Assembly (NCBI GenBank): GCA_025964675.1
Contig: JAOPYI010000146.1
Location: 87,763 to 151,762 of the forward strand
DNA from: Sphaerisporangium sp.
Lineage (GTDB): Bacteria > Actinomycetota > Actinomycetes > Streptosporangiales > Streptosporangiaceae
DNA: 64,000 nucleotides
Direction: 5' to 3'
Shown here: piece by piece, positions 18,383 through 26,752 of the stretch
Layout of the letters: every line of letters begins with the position of its first letter
Numbering within the stretch: the stretch's first letter is position 1
Notes under the pieces: generated by a model
What the model saw: the letters and a program-made list of their open reading frames with translations, nothing else
The model's database searches: none
Told to the model about the DNA's origin: nothing
Program-made: the position numbers and the translations under genes

Positions 18383-19363
18383 ATGGCCCGCACCCGCCTC
18401 TACCGCAACGGTGTCCTGGAAGCCGAGGGCTTTCCCATCGCCGACGTCTCCGACCACATCAAGGACCCTTCGGCCACGGTGTGGTTCGACCTGCTGGCCC
18501 CGAGCCCCGAGAAGCTCGCCGTCATCAGCGAGGAGCTGGGGCTGCACCCGCTGGCCGTCGAGGACGTGCTCCACCCGCACCAGAGGCCCAAGCTCGACGT
18601 CTACGACAGCCACCTGTTCCTGACGGTGTACGCCGTCAGGCTGGGCGAGGGGGAGGATGCCTCCGCCCTCGAACTGACCGAGGTGTCGATCTTCGTCACC
18701 GGCAACGCCGTGGTGACCGTCCGCTCGGACGACACGTGCGACATCGACGCGGTCGTGGCGCGCTGGGACGCCAGCCCGGGGCTCACCAAGCACGGGGTGT
18801 CGTTCCTGCTGCACTCACTGCTCGACTACGTGGTGGACGGCCACTTCGACGTCGCCCAGATGCTGGACGACCGGGTCGAGGCGCTTGAGGACCAGCTCTT
18901 CACCGACCACCCGGGCAACGGCCGCGAGATGCAGCGCCAGATGTTCGACCTGCGCCGCACCACGGTGCGGTTCCGCCGGGTCGTCGTGCCGATGCGCGAG
19001 GTGGTGAACAGCCTCCTTCGCCGGGACCTGGGCGTGGTCGAGGAGGAGATGTCGCCCTACTACCAGGACGTCTACGACCACGTGCTCCGGGTCTCAGAGT
19101 GGACCGAGTCGCTGCGCGACCTGGTGGGCAACGTCTACGAGACCCACCTGAACCTCCAGGGCTACCGGATGAACGACATCATGAAGCGGGTGACGAGCTG
19201 GGCCGCCATCATCGCGGTCCCCACCCTGATCACCGGCTTCTACGGGCAGAACATCCCGTTCCCCGGCTTCTCGCAGACGGTCGGCTTCTGGTCCTCCAGC
19301 CTGCTGATCCTGGTCGCCTCGTCCATCCTCTACGTCGTCTTCCGCAAGAAGGACTGGATCTGA
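18383..19363 (+). CDS. corA: CorA-type Mg2+/divalent metal channel
   Basis: 326-aa CorA family magnesium/cobalt channel. It has a long acidic cytoplasmic domain with DLLAPSPEKLAVI and LHPLAVEDVLHPHQRPKLD, an extended coiled helix with RRTTVRFRRVVVPMREVV, and two C-terminal membrane helices ending in the basic tail FRKKDWI. The selectivity loop after helix 1 reads YGQN instead of the canonical YGMN. This Met-to-Gln change is recalled from other actinobacterial CorA proteins, and it may affect ion preference. ATG 18383 is preferred; a TTG three codons upstream is possible. The gene ends 31 bp before the convergent ROK gene. Confidence 0.9.
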   Translation: MARTRLYRNGVLEAEGFPIADVSDHIKDPSATVWFDLLAPSPEKLAVISEELGLHPLAVEDVLHPHQRPKLDVYDSHLFLTVYAVRLGEGEDASALELTEVSIFVTGNAVVTVRSDDTCDIDAVVARWDASPGLTKHGVSFLLHSLLDYVVDGHFDVAQMLDDRVEALEDQLFTDHPGNGREMQRQMFDLRRTTVRFRRVVVPMREVVNSLLRRDLGVVEEEMSPYYQDVYDHVLRVSEWTESLRDLVGNVYETHLNLQGYRMNDIMKRVTSWAAIIAVPTLITGFYGQNIPFPGFSQTVGFWSSSLLILVASSILYVVFRKKDWI

Positions 19364-19394
19364 CGCTCGCGAGAGGGCCCGGTATCCAGATGAC

Positions 19395-20552
19395 TCAGGA
19401 GCGGCCGACGGCCTCGTCGACCCAGCCGCCGGCGAGCACCGCGTCGAGCAGCAGAGATCCCGCGCCGAGGATGGCGGCGTTCGGCCCGGCCCGGGTGACG
19501 TCGATCTTGAGGTCGCGGGTGGCCAGGGGCAGGCACCGCTCGTAGACCGCGCCCCTGATAGCGGCGATGAGCTGCTCGGCGGCCGACAGGCTGCCCCCGA
19601 TCACCACCGCGTCCGGATTGAAGAAGTTGACCAGCGGGATAAGCACGTCGCCGATGAGCCGTCCGGCTCCGCGTACCAGGTTGGTGGCCTGCGGAACGCC
19701 GTCGGCCACCAGCCCGACGATACGTGCGGGATGTTGGACCTCGATGCCCTGCTCGGCGAGGGCGGCGATCAGCGCGGCGCCGCTGGCGTAGGCCTCCAGG
19801 CAGTCGGAATGCCCGCACGAGCACATCACCGAACGGTCGCCACGCACGCGGACGTGGCTGATGTCGCCGGCCGCCCCGCGCCCGCGGTGCAGCCGGCCGC
19901 CCGCGATGATGCCGCAGCCGATGCCGGTGCCGACCTTGAGGACCATGAGGTTCTCGCAGCCGGGCCAGGCGAGGTACTCCCCCGCGGCCATCAGGTTCGC
20001 GTCGTTCTCCACCAGGATCGGGACGTCGAACCGGGTGGCCAGGTGCGCGCCGACGGGGTACTCGTTCCAGCCCGGCATGCGCGACGGCGAAATGACCGTG
20101 CCGTCGGCAGGGTCGACCGGGCCGGGGACGCCGATGCCGACTCCCCGCACCGGGAGGCCGCCACCGCGTGTCTCGACGAGCTCCTCCAGCCGGGTGGCGA
20201 GCCAGTCGAGCGTGGCCTCGGCTCCGCCCCCTATGTCGCAGGCGTGCTGGACGATGGCGACCGGCGTGCCGCTGAGGTCTACCAGGCCCAGCCGGGCGTG
20301 GTGGCTGCCGAGGTCGGCGACCGCGAGCAGCCCCGCCTCCGGGGCGAGCTTGAGACGCCGGGGGCGCCGACCGCCCCTGGACAGCCCCGCGCCCTCCTCC
20401 TGCAGCAGACCTGCGTCGATCAGCTCCTCGACCCGCAGCGACACGCTCGACGGGGCGAGGCCGGAATGCCTGGCCAGTTCGGCTCGCGACTCGGCGTGGC
20501 CCCGCGCGACGAGACGGATGAGCTCACCTTTGCCTGACACAGGGAGATGCAT
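19395..20552 (-). CDS. ROK family transcriptional regulator
   Basis: 385-aa ROK protein: an N-terminal winged helix-turn-helix (ESRAELARHSGLAPSSVS, residues about 18-35) joined to a sugar-kinase-like domain. The domain has ATP-site DLGSHHARLGLVD, substrate motif GVGIGVPGPVD, catalytic-type ENDANLMAAGEY, and the zinc-binding signature CSCGHSDCLEAY near 240. The HTH marks it as an NagC/XylR-type regulator rather than a kinase. Start ATG 20552 (MHLPVSG) is supported by GGGGACG upstream; the longer frame includes promoter sequence. It is divergent from an amino-acid-type ABC importer and may control it, although ROK regulators usually sense sugars. Confidence 0.88.
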   Translation of the reverse strand: MHLPVSGKGELIRLVARGHAESRAELARHSGLAPSSVSLRVEELIDAGLLQEEGAGLSRGGRRPRRLKLAPEAGLLAVADLGSHHARLGLVDLSGTPVAIVQHACDIGGGAEATLDWLATRLEELVETRGGGLPVRGVGIGVPGPVDPADGTVISPSRMPGWNEYPVGAHLATRFDVPILVENDANLMAAGEYLAWPGCENLMVLKVGTGIGCGIIAGGRLHRGRGAAGDISHVRVRGDRSVMCSCGHSDCLEAYASGAALIAALAEQGIEVQHPARIVGLVADGVPQATNLVRGAGRLIGDVLIPLVNFFNPDAVVIGGSLSAAEQLIAAIRGAVYERCLPLATRDLKIDVTRAGPNAAILGAGSLLLDAVLAGGWVDEAVGRS

Positions 20553-20582
20553 ACCACGTCCCCACTTAGTGCGGCAATCAAT

Positions 20583-20611
20583 TGACTTAAGCCGACATCG
20601 ACCTCTATCGT
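20583..20611 (+). promoter_or_regulatory. candidate sigma-70-type promoter for the ABC importer
   Basis: TTGACT at 20583-20588 and TATCGT at 20606-20611 are separated by exactly 17 bp. The pair lies about 100 bp upstream of the solute-binding protein start, between it and the divergent ROK gene. An ATTCGAAT palindrome at 20621-20628, just downstream of the -10, is a possible operator. Confidence 0.45.
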
Positions 20612-20709
20612 CCGTAAAAAATTCGAATCCGAATGAAGTCGGATGGTAAACGATGGTCGAGGCGCGCCGGCCCGGCCCCAGCAACGCTCATCAAAGAATG
20701 GAGTTGGTG

Positions 20710-21666
20710 ATGGTGCACGCTCCCGCACTGTCACGCAGGCGCCGCGCGGCGCTGACCGTGGTCACCGTGTTGTCGCTGGCCGGTGTGGCCGCCTGCTCGG
20801 GAAGCGGCGGCTCGGCCGCCGTGCCTCCCGGTGCTCCGGGCGACTCGGGCAAGAAGGCCGACGACGCCTTCGCAAAGGCCCCGGTCGCCGCGGCGTCCGA
20901 GATCCTGCCCGGCTCGACGATGGAGAAGATCAAGAAGCGCGGCGAGCTCATCGTCGGCGGCTCGCTCGACGCGCCGCTGCTCTCCCAGCAGAACCCGGTG
21001 ACGGGCCAGGTGGAGGGCTTCGACGCCGACCTCGGCAAGCTGCTGGCGAAGTACATCATCGGCGAGCCCAAAGTGAGGATCGTGAACTCGGCGTCGGAGA
21101 CCCGGGAGGCGCTGCTGTCCAACGGCACCGTCGACGTGGTGTTCCAGACCTACACGATCACGCCGGAACGCGCCAAGCAGGTCGCCTTCGCCGGGCCGTA
21201 CTACACCTCCGGCCTCGCCGTGGCGGTCAAGAAGGGCACCACCGGCATCGCCAAGCCGGAGGACCTCGACGGCAAGACCGTCATCGCGGGCGCGAACACC
21301 CCGGCCATCCCTGCCATCAAGAAGGTCGCCCCGAACGCCAAGATCGTCACCTTCGGCAGCGACCCCGAGTGCGTCCAGGCGCTCAAGCAGGACCGGGGCG
21401 TCGCCTACGTCCAGGACCAGTCGCTTCTCGTCGCCGACGGCAAGACCGAGCCCGAGCTGCAGGTGGTCGGCGAGCCGTTCACAACGGACCCGTACGGCAT
21501 CGGCCTCAAGCACGGCGACGACCAGATGAAGAAGTTCGTGAACGACTGGCTGAAGAAGGCGCAGGACGCCGGCCTGTGGCAGCAGGCGTGGAAGAACTCG
21601 ATCGGCACGGTCGTGCAGGGCGACGCCCCCGCGCCGCCGGCCATCGGCTCGGTCCCGGGCTCGTAG
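20710..21666 (+). CDS. amino-acid-type ABC transporter substrate-binding lipoprotein
   Basis: 318-aa family 3 solute-binding protein (polar amino acids). The N-terminus ALSRRRRAALTVVTVLSLAGVAAC is a lipoprotein signal with Cys after LAGVAA. The mature part has typical family 3 motifs: KRGELIVGGSLDAP, GQVEGFDADLGKLLA, VDVVFQTYTITPERAKQVAFAGPYYTSG and YGIGLKHGDDQMKKFVND. ATG 20710 is chosen because GGAG lies six bases upstream; further in-frame starts exist at 20698 and 20653. Two cognate permeases follow within 13 bp. The importer plus asparaginase downstream suggests Asn/Gln/Asp/Glu uptake (inference). Confidence 0.92.
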   Translation: MVHAPALSRRRRAALTVVTVLSLAGVAACSGSGGSAAVPPGAPGDSGKKADDAFAKAPVAAASEILPGSTMEKIKKRGELIVGGSLDAPLLSQQNPVTGQVEGFDADLGKLLAKYIIGEPKVRIVNSASETREALLSNGTVDVVFQTYTITPERAKQVAFAGPYYTSGLAVAVKKGTTGIAKPEDLDGKTVIAGANTPAIPAIKKVAPNAKIVTFGSDPECVQALKQDRGVAYVQDQSLLVADGKTEPELQVVGEPFTTDPYGIGLKHGDDQMKKFVNDWLKKAQDAGLWQQAWKNSIGTVVQGDAPAPPAIGSVPGS

Positions 21667-21679
21667 GTCGTCACTCCCG

Positions 21680-22324
21680 ATGGACGCCCTGCTCGGCAAC
21701 CTCCCGGCGCTGCGTGAGGGCCTGGTCGTCACCCTGCAGCTCACGCTGCTCGCCTTCGCGGGCGCGTTCGTGGTCGGCATCCTCGTGGCCACGGCGCGTG
21801 TGAGCCCGGTCCCCGTGCTGCGCGCCGCCGGGACGTTCTACGTCGAGACGCTGCAGAACATCCCCCTCCTGGTCCTGCTGATCCTGGCCGTCTTCGGGCT
21901 GCCGGAGATCGGTGTCCAGGCGGAACTGTTCACGACCGCGGCGATGGTGATCGCGTTGTACCAGGCCGCCTACGTGGCGGAGGCGCTGCGGTCGGGGATC
22001 AACTCGGTCCCCGCCGGGCAGGGCGAGGCGGCCCGGGCAATGGGGCTGGGCTTCACGGGGTCGCTGCGGCATGTGGTGCTGCCCCAGGCGCTCGGCACGG
22101 TCGTCCAGCCGCTCGGCAACATCTTCATCATGCTCACGATGAACACCTCCCTGGCGGCGGCCGTCGGCGTCGTCGAGCTCACCGCCGCCGCCAACCGGGT
22201 CAACCTCATCGAGGCACAGCCCATCCCGATCTTCGTGGGAGCAGGTGTGGCGTACATGCTGCTGTCGTCGGTGGTCGGGTTCGTCACCGGCGTGCTGGAG
22301 CGAAAGCTGGCGGTGGCCCGGTGA
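21680..22324 (+). CDS. amino-acid ABC transporter permease 1
   Basis: 214-aa HisM/GlnP-type permease, family length. It starts LREGLVVTLQLTLLAFAGAF, shows YVETLQNIPLLVLL in the family position, and has the EAA-type cytoplasmic loop GQGEAARAMGLGFTGSLRHVVLPQA at about residues 112-136. ATG 21680 follows the binding-protein stop by 13 bp. Its stop overlaps the GTG start of the second permease (GTGA). It probably forms a heterodimeric channel with the next protein. Confidence 0.93.
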   Translation: MDALLGNLPALREGLVVTLQLTLLAFAGAFVVGILVATARVSPVPVLRAAGTFYVETLQNIPLLVLLILAVFGLPEIGVQAELFTTAAMVIALYQAAYVAEALRSGINSVPAGQGEAARAMGLGFTGSLRHVVLPQALGTVVQPLGNIFIMLTMNTSLAAAVGVVELTAAANRVNLIEAQPIPIFVGAGVAYMLLSSVVGFVTGVLERKLAVAR

Positions 22325-23109
22325 GCGGCGGCCGCCTGCTCTTCGACGAGCCCGGGCCGCGCGCCCGCAGCCGTATCCGCGTCGCCACCGTCGTCTTCTC
22401 GCTCGTGGCGCTCGGCCTGGTGGCTCTGGCCGTACGCCAGTTCGCCGCCAACGGGCAGCTCGACGCGGCGCGGTGGCAGCCGTACGCCACCTGGCCGATG
22501 TGGCGCTACCTGCTCAACGGGCTCTGGTCGACCGTCCTCGCGGCCGTGGTCTCCGCCGCGCTGGCCATGGCCGGCGGCCTGGGACTCGCGCTCGGCCGGC
22601 TGTCCCCGCGGCGCCCGGTGCGCTGGACGTCGGGAGCGTACGTCGAGATCGTACGGACGATCCCGGCGTTGCTGCTCGTCTACGTGGTGCTGTTCGCGCT
22701 GCCGAGGTACGGCCTGGACCTGCCACTGTTCTGGAAGCTCACGGTGCCGCTCTCGGTGTCGAACGCGGCGTCGTTCGCCGAGATCTTCCGCGCGGGCATC
22801 CTGTCGATCGAACGCGGCCAGACCGAGGCGGGCCTCGCCGTCGGACTGACGCGCGGCCAGACGCTGCGGGCGATCGTGCTTCCCCAGGCGGCCCGGCGCG
22901 TGCTGCCGTCGATCGTCAGCCAGTCGGTCGGCCTGCTCAAGGACACCTCGCTGGGGTTCGTAGTGAGCTACGCCGAGCTGCTCTACAGCGGCAAGGTCCT
23001 GGCGAACTACAACCACCTGTTGATCCAGACCTACATCGTCGTGGCGCTGATCTATCTGGTGGTGAACGCGTCGCTGTCCAAGCTCGCCCGCACGCTGGAA
23101 GCCCGCTAG
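22321..23109 (+). CDS. amino-acid ABC transporter permease 2
   Basis: 262-aa HisQM-type permease starting at GTG 22321, coupled by GTGA to permease 1. About 60 N-terminal residues carry an additional membrane helix, followed by WSTVLAAVVSAALAMAGGLG, YVEIVRTIPALLLVYVVLF and the EAA loop TEAGLAVGLTRGQTLRAIVLP. The importer lacks an ATP-binding gene: the next ORF is asparaginase, and none lies upstream. The ATPase must be supplied from elsewhere or was lost together with the broken cutC region downstream. Confidence 0.92.
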   Translation: MSGGRLLFDEPGPRARSRIRVATVVFSLVALGLVALAVRQFAANGQLDAARWQPYATWPMWRYLLNGLWSTVLAAVVSAALAMAGGLGLALGRLSPRRPVRWTSGAYVEIVRTIPALLLVYVVLFALPRYGLDLPLFWKLTVPLSVSNAASFAEIFRAGILSIERGQTEAGLAVGLTRGQTLRAIVLPQAARRVLPSIVSQSVGLLKDTSLGFVVSYAELLYSGKVLANYNHLLIQTYIVVALIYLVVNASLSKLARTLEAR

Positions 23110-23242
23110 GCGAGAGCGGAGCGGCGCGCCGGGGCCACGGCCGCGACGCCACCGGGTCCCCCGGCGGCTCCGGAGGCGACGCTCCATGCCTGACGGCTCA
23201 GCGGGCCCCGGCCACAGTTCCATGATCAAGAAAGGCAACGGC

Positions 23243-24181
23243 ATGTACGCGCGTCTCGCGGAGGTCCTCCGGTCAGGCTTCACCGAGAGCGTCCACTTCG
23301 GCAGCGTCGCCGGCCTGGCGCCGGACGGGACCCTGGCGCTCTCGCGCGGCGCCGTGGACGAGCCGATGCTGCCGCGCTCTTCCGCGAAGCCCTTCCAAGC
23401 CGTCGCCTGCCTCGCCTCCGGCGCGGCCCTCTACGGCTCGCGCCTCGCGATCGCGGCGGGAAGTCACACAGGGGAGGACTTCCACGCCACGCTCGTCGGC
23501 AAGATGCTGGAGGAGGCCGCGCTCGGCCCGGACGCGCTGCGCTGCCCCGCCGACTGGCCGGAGGACGAGCCCACGCGGCACGCGCTGATCCGGGCGGGTG
23601 AGGACCGGACCCCGGTGCGAATGAACTGCTCTGGCAAGCACGCGGCGATGCTGCTCGCCTGCGTCGCGTCGGGCTGGGAGACCGCGTCCTACCTCACCAT
23701 CTCCCACCCGCTGCAGCGCCGCGTCCGTTCGGTCATCCAGAGGCTGTCCGGCGAGAAGAGCACGCACACGGCCGTGGACGGCTGCGGCGCTCCGCTGTTC
23801 GCGCTGTCCCTCACGGGGCTGGCGCGGGCGGTGCGGGCGCTCGCGACCGCCGCGCAGGACACCCCGGAGCGAGCGGTGGCCGACGCGATGCGGTCGTTCC
23901 CCGAGTACGTCGGGGGCAGCGGGCACCTCAACACCGAGCTGATGCGCGCGCTGCCGGGGTCGATCGTGAAGGGCGGCGCGGAGGGCGTTCTCGTCGCCGC
24001 CACGCCTAGAGGCCACACGGTGGCCGTCAAGGTCATCGACGGCGGCCCGAGGGCGACGTCCGCGATCGCCCTTGCCGCGCTCGCCGAGCTGGGGGCGGAC
24101 CTCACCGGCACTGAGGCGTTCACCACGGTCCCGATCCTCGGTGGCGGCCGTCCCGTCGGCGAGATCCACGCTAGCCACTGA
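23243..24181 (+). CDS. asparaginase, Asparaginase_II family
   Basis: 312-aa protein of the Asparaginase_II family (distinct from the bacterial type I/II enzymes), which hydrolyse L-asparagine to aspartate and ammonia. Conserved stretches: LAEVLRSGFTESVHFGSVAG, LPRSSAKPFQA, AAGSHTGEDFH, NCSGKHAAMLL, VDGCGAPLFAL and GGSGHLNTELMRALPGSIVKGGAEGV. ATG 23243 is preferred because conserved sequence starts five residues later and GAAAGG is well spaced. ATG 23186 with a strong GGAGG is an alternative that adds 19 residues. Cytoplasmic. The gene is 133 bp after the importer permease on the same strand, in keeping with use of imported asparagine as nitrogen source. Confidence 0.88.
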   Translation: MYARLAEVLRSGFTESVHFGSVAGLAPDGTLALSRGAVDEPMLPRSSAKPFQAVACLASGAALYGSRLAIAAGSHTGEDFHATLVGKMLEEAALGPDALRCPADWPEDEPTRHALIRAGEDRTPVRMNCSGKHAAMLLACVASGWETASYLTISHPLQRRVRSVIQRLSGEKSTHTAVDGCGAPLFALSLTGLARAVRALATAAQDTPERAVADAMRSFPEYVGGSGHLNTELMRALPGSIVKGGAEGVLVAATPRGHTVAVKVIDGGPRATSAIALAALAELGADLTGTEAFTTVPILGGGRPVGEIHASH

Positions 24182-24190
24182 GAGAACCAG

Positions 24191-24295
24191 ATGAGCCTGA
24201 CGTACGAGATCTGCGTCGACAGCACCGAAGCCGCTCTCGCGGCCGAACGGGCGGGCGCGCAACGGGTGGAGCGGGGCGCCGGGACGCCGGACCCC
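24191..24295 (+). pseudogene. cutC: cutC N-terminal remnant
   Basis: Nine bases after the asparaginase stop an ATG opens a frame reading MSLTYEICVDSTEAALAAER then AGAQRVERGAG. It matches the N-terminus of the CutC copper-homeostasis family (consensus EICVDS.E.ALAAE.GGADRVELCA). Similarity stops after about 33 codons, where EGGLTPS would be expected; the frame reaches TAG at 24359 inside the convergent TetR gene. It is a truncated gene whose remaining about 200 codons are gone, marking a deletion or rearrangement joint between the asparaginase operon and tetR. Confidence 0.65.
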
Positions 24296-24312
24296 CAGTG
24301 CGCCGGCGCGAC

Positions 24313-24993
24313 TCAACCGGTGCAGGTGCTGGACCCGCCGAGGCTCACCATCGCCTGGTAGACCTCTTCGGGCCGCATGGGGGGTTCGGGCAGCGGGTGA
24401 GCCCGGCCGGCGCGGAAGGCGTCGAGCATCAGGCCGAGGTGGCGGCGCCACGCGTTGGGGCAGACGGCGCTGGTCGCCTCGGTGATGCGGGTGTGGGACC
24501 AGATCACGAAGGCCAGGTCCTCCGCGGTGACGTCGGACCGGACCGCGCCCTCCTCCTGCGCCCGTTCGACGATGCGGCGGCTCAACTCGTTGATGCTGCC
24601 CTGGGTGCGCTCCATGCACTCCGCGTGGGGGAAGCGCATCGAGGCCAGATCGTTGAAGCCCCGGTCGTCGGCCTGGAGCTCGCACAGCTTCTCGAGGTAG
24701 AAGGCGAACGCCTCCCAGGCGTCGTCCATGCTCAGGGCCTGCTCCGCGCGCTCCAGCCAGGTGCGGAGCTTGTCGACGAATATCGCCTCGACCAGGTCCA
24801 TCCGGGTCGGGAAATTACGGTAGAGCGTGCCGATGGCCACGCCGGCCTTCCTGGCGATCTGTTCGAGCGGAGCGTCGAGCCCTTCTGAGGCGAAGACGGC
24901 CCGGGCGGCGGCCACGACGGCGTCACGGTTGCGCTGCGCGTCGCGGCGCAGGGGCCGGGCGGCCCTGGTGGGCGTGAGCTCTTCGGACGGCAT
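24313..24993 (-). CDS. TetR family transcriptional regulator
   Basis: 226-aa TetR regulator. The N-terminal HTH lies at residues about 22-65: NRDAVVAAARAVFASEGLDA, PLEQIARKAGVAIGTLYRNF, PTRMDLVEAIF. The C-terminal ligand domain is helical and unclassified. It is transcribed away from a DoxX-family gene, with a 193-bp gap holding repeated sequence, so it most likely represses itself and doxX. It is convergent with, and nearly touches, the cutC remnant. Ligand unknown. Confidence 0.9.
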   Translation of the reverse strand: MPSEELTPTRAARPLRRDAQRNRDAVVAAARAVFASEGLDAPLEQIARKAGVAIGTLYRNFPTRMDLVEAIFVDKLRTWLERAEQALSMDDAWEAFAFYLEKLCELQADDRGFNDLASMRFPHAECMERTQGSINELSRRIVERAQEEGAVRSDVTAEDLAFVIWSHTRITEATSAVCPNAWRRHLGLMLDAFRAGRAHPLPEPPMRPEEVYQAMVSLGGSSTCTG

Positions 24994-25019
24994 CCTTCCA
25001 GTGTAACGAACTTGAGACT

Positions 25020-25067
25020 GCCCTCGACTTTTGTGCTACGCTCCCAACTCGAGGTGGCCCTCGACTT
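25020..25067. promoter_or_regulatory. direct repeats between tetR and doxX
   Basis: GCCCTCGACTT occurs at 25020-25030 and again at 25057-25067 (37-bp period), and a CTCGAG palindrome sits between them at 25048-25053. They lie in the divergent promoter region of the TetR and DoxX genes and are candidate TetR binding elements. Confidence 0.4.
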
Positions 25068-25186
25068 ACTGGTGACGTATCCCGTACCAGGTCAGAGCCG
25101 TGTCGACACGACTTTCCAGACGGTGACGGCCGGGCCCGCCTGGACCCACTCTCCCCCGCCAGTCCCGGCCCTAGAAGGAGACCCCC

Positions 25187-25558
25187 GTGAACGTCTTCCT
25201 GTGGATACTTCAGGTGCTTCTCGCCCTGGCGTTCGGCATGGCAGGTGTCCTGAAGACCACTCAGCCGAAGGAGAAGCTCGCCACGAACATGGGATGGGTC
25301 GAGGACTTCTCGCCCGGCACCGTGAAGCTCATCGGCGGCGTGGAGTTCCTCGCCGCGCTCGGCCTGATCCTGCCCGCCGTCACCGGCATCGCGCCCGTGC
25401 TCACGCCGCTCGCTGCCGCCGGGCTGGTCGTGACCATGATCGGCGCGATCATCGTGCACGCGCGGCGCCACGAGCCGCAGGGCTTCGTCGTCAACATCGT
25501 CCTGCTGGTCCTCTCCGCCCTGGTCGCCTGGGGCCGCTTCGGCCCGTACCACTTCTGA
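25187..25558 (+). CDS. DoxX-like membrane protein
   Basis: 123-aa small integral membrane protein of the DoxX-like family with four predicted helices. Features: VLLALAFGMAGVLKTTQPKEKL, GTVKLIGGVEFLAALGLILP, ITPLAAAGL-type third helix (here LTPLAAAGLVVTMIGAIIVH) and a C-terminal helix ending RFGPYHF. Start GTG 25187 has AAGGAG eight bases upstream. Members are found with quinone or thiol redox systems, but biochemical roles are poorly defined. Divergent from a TetR gene that probably controls it. Confidence 0.85.
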   Translation: MNVFLWILQVLLALAFGMAGVLKTTQPKEKLATNMGWVEDFSPGTVKLIGGVEFLAALGLILPAVTGIAPVLTPLAAAGLVVTMIGAIIVHARRHEPQGFVVNIVLLVLSALVAWGRFGPYHF

Positions 25559-25742
25559 GCCCCGCTCCCGCGCCCTCGGATCGCCGGTGGCGCGGTGTAG
25601 AAGGTGGGTGTGTGTCCGCGGCCGCTGATCACGGTAGGGCGTAGTTCGAGCAGGCGTGCGCGGCTCGGCGAGGTCCCCGGCCACGGGGTCTCGTCGGGGC
25701 TCGTCGGGCAACGTGATGGGATGGTCTGCGGGAGGTATTGAA

Positions 25743-26717
25743 ATGGACTACGTCAGGCTTGGTTCCACCGGTATGAAGGTGTCACGGATCTGCCTCGGCA
25801 TGATGAGCTACGGCGACCCGGCCAGGGGGCAGGACTGGGTGCTCGACGAGGCACAGAGCGAGCCCCTGGTGCGCGGGGCCGCCGAGGCGGGGGTGACGTT
25901 CTTCGACACCGCCGACGTCTACTCGGCCGGCAGCAGCGAGGAGGTCACCGGGCGGCTGCTGCGCAAGATCTTCCCCAACAGGGAAGACTACGTGCTGGCC
26001 ACCAAGGTCTTCTTCCCCGTGGGGCAGGCGACCAACGACAGCGGCCTGTCTCGCAAGCACGTGCACGCCGCGATCGACGCCTCGCTCAGGCGCCTGGGCA
26101 CCGACTACGTCGACCTCTACCAGATCCACCGCTGGGATGACCACACCCCCATCGAGGAGACCATGGAGGCGCTTCACGACGTCGTCAGATCGGGCAAGGC
26201 CCGCTACATCGGGGCCTCCACGATGTACGCCTGGCAGTTCGCCAAGGCGCAGCACGTCGCCGAGGTCAACGGCTGGACCAAGTTCGTCTCCATGCAGAAC
26301 CACTACAACCTCCTGTACAGGGAGGAGGAGCGCGAGATGGTCCCGCTCTGCCTTGACCAGGGGGTGGGGCTGATCCCGTGGAGCCCGCTGGCGCGTGGCC
26401 TGGTGGCCCGGGCGGGCTCGGACGACCAGGGGACGACCCGCGCGAGCAGCGACGGCCGGATCACCTCGCTGTACGGAGGGCCGGGTGACGCGGCGATCCT
26501 CGACCGGGTCGCGGGGGTCGCTTCCGAGCTGGGCGTCTCCCCGGCGCAGGTGGGCCTCGCCTGGTTGCTCGCCCAGCCGGGCGTGAACGCGCCGATCGTC
26601 GGGGCGACCAAGGAGCGCCACCTGGACGACGCCGTCGCCGCCGTGGGCCTCTCCCTGTCCGACAAGGAGCTCGCCGCCCTCGCCGAGCCGTACGTGGACC
26701 GCCTCGTGGCCCACTGA
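25743..26717 (+). CDS. aldo/keto reductase 1
   Basis: 324-aa NADPH-dependent aldo/keto reductase of the YhdN/IolS-like group. The TIM-barrel catalytic tetrad is visible: Asp and Tyr in FFDTADVYSAGSSE, Lys in LATKVFFP, His in YQIHRWDD. The cofactor-binding end is ISPAQ-type (GVSPAQVGLAWLLAQPGV, IVGATKERHLDDAV). Start ATG 25743 (MDYVRLGSTGMKVSRI) is preferred for its GGGAGG site and family match; the frame extends 29 codons upstream without support. Substrate unknown. It is followed 35 bp later by polX on the same strand. Confidence 0.9.
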   Translation: MDYVRLGSTGMKVSRICLGMMSYGDPARGQDWVLDEAQSEPLVRGAAEAGVTFFDTADVYSAGSSEEVTGRLLRKIFPNREDYVLATKVFFPVGQATNDSGLSRKHVHAAIDASLRRLGTDYVDLYQIHRWDDHTPIEETMEALHDVVRSGKARYIGASTMYAWQFAKAQHVAEVNGWTKFVSMQNHYNLLYREEEREMVPLCLDQGVGLIPWSPLARGLVARAGSDDQGTTRASSDGRITSLYGGPGDAAILDRVAGVASELGVSPAQVGLAWLLAQPGVNAPIVGATKERHLDDAVAAVGLSLSDKELAALAEPYVDRLVAH

Positions 26718-26752
26718 GCGGGATACGCGGCGGTTTCCGTAAGCTGATCCTC

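Noticed and set aside
21970..23283. 437-codon minus-strand frame over the ABC permeases
   Set aside because: Shadow of coupled permease genes that have clear family motifs.
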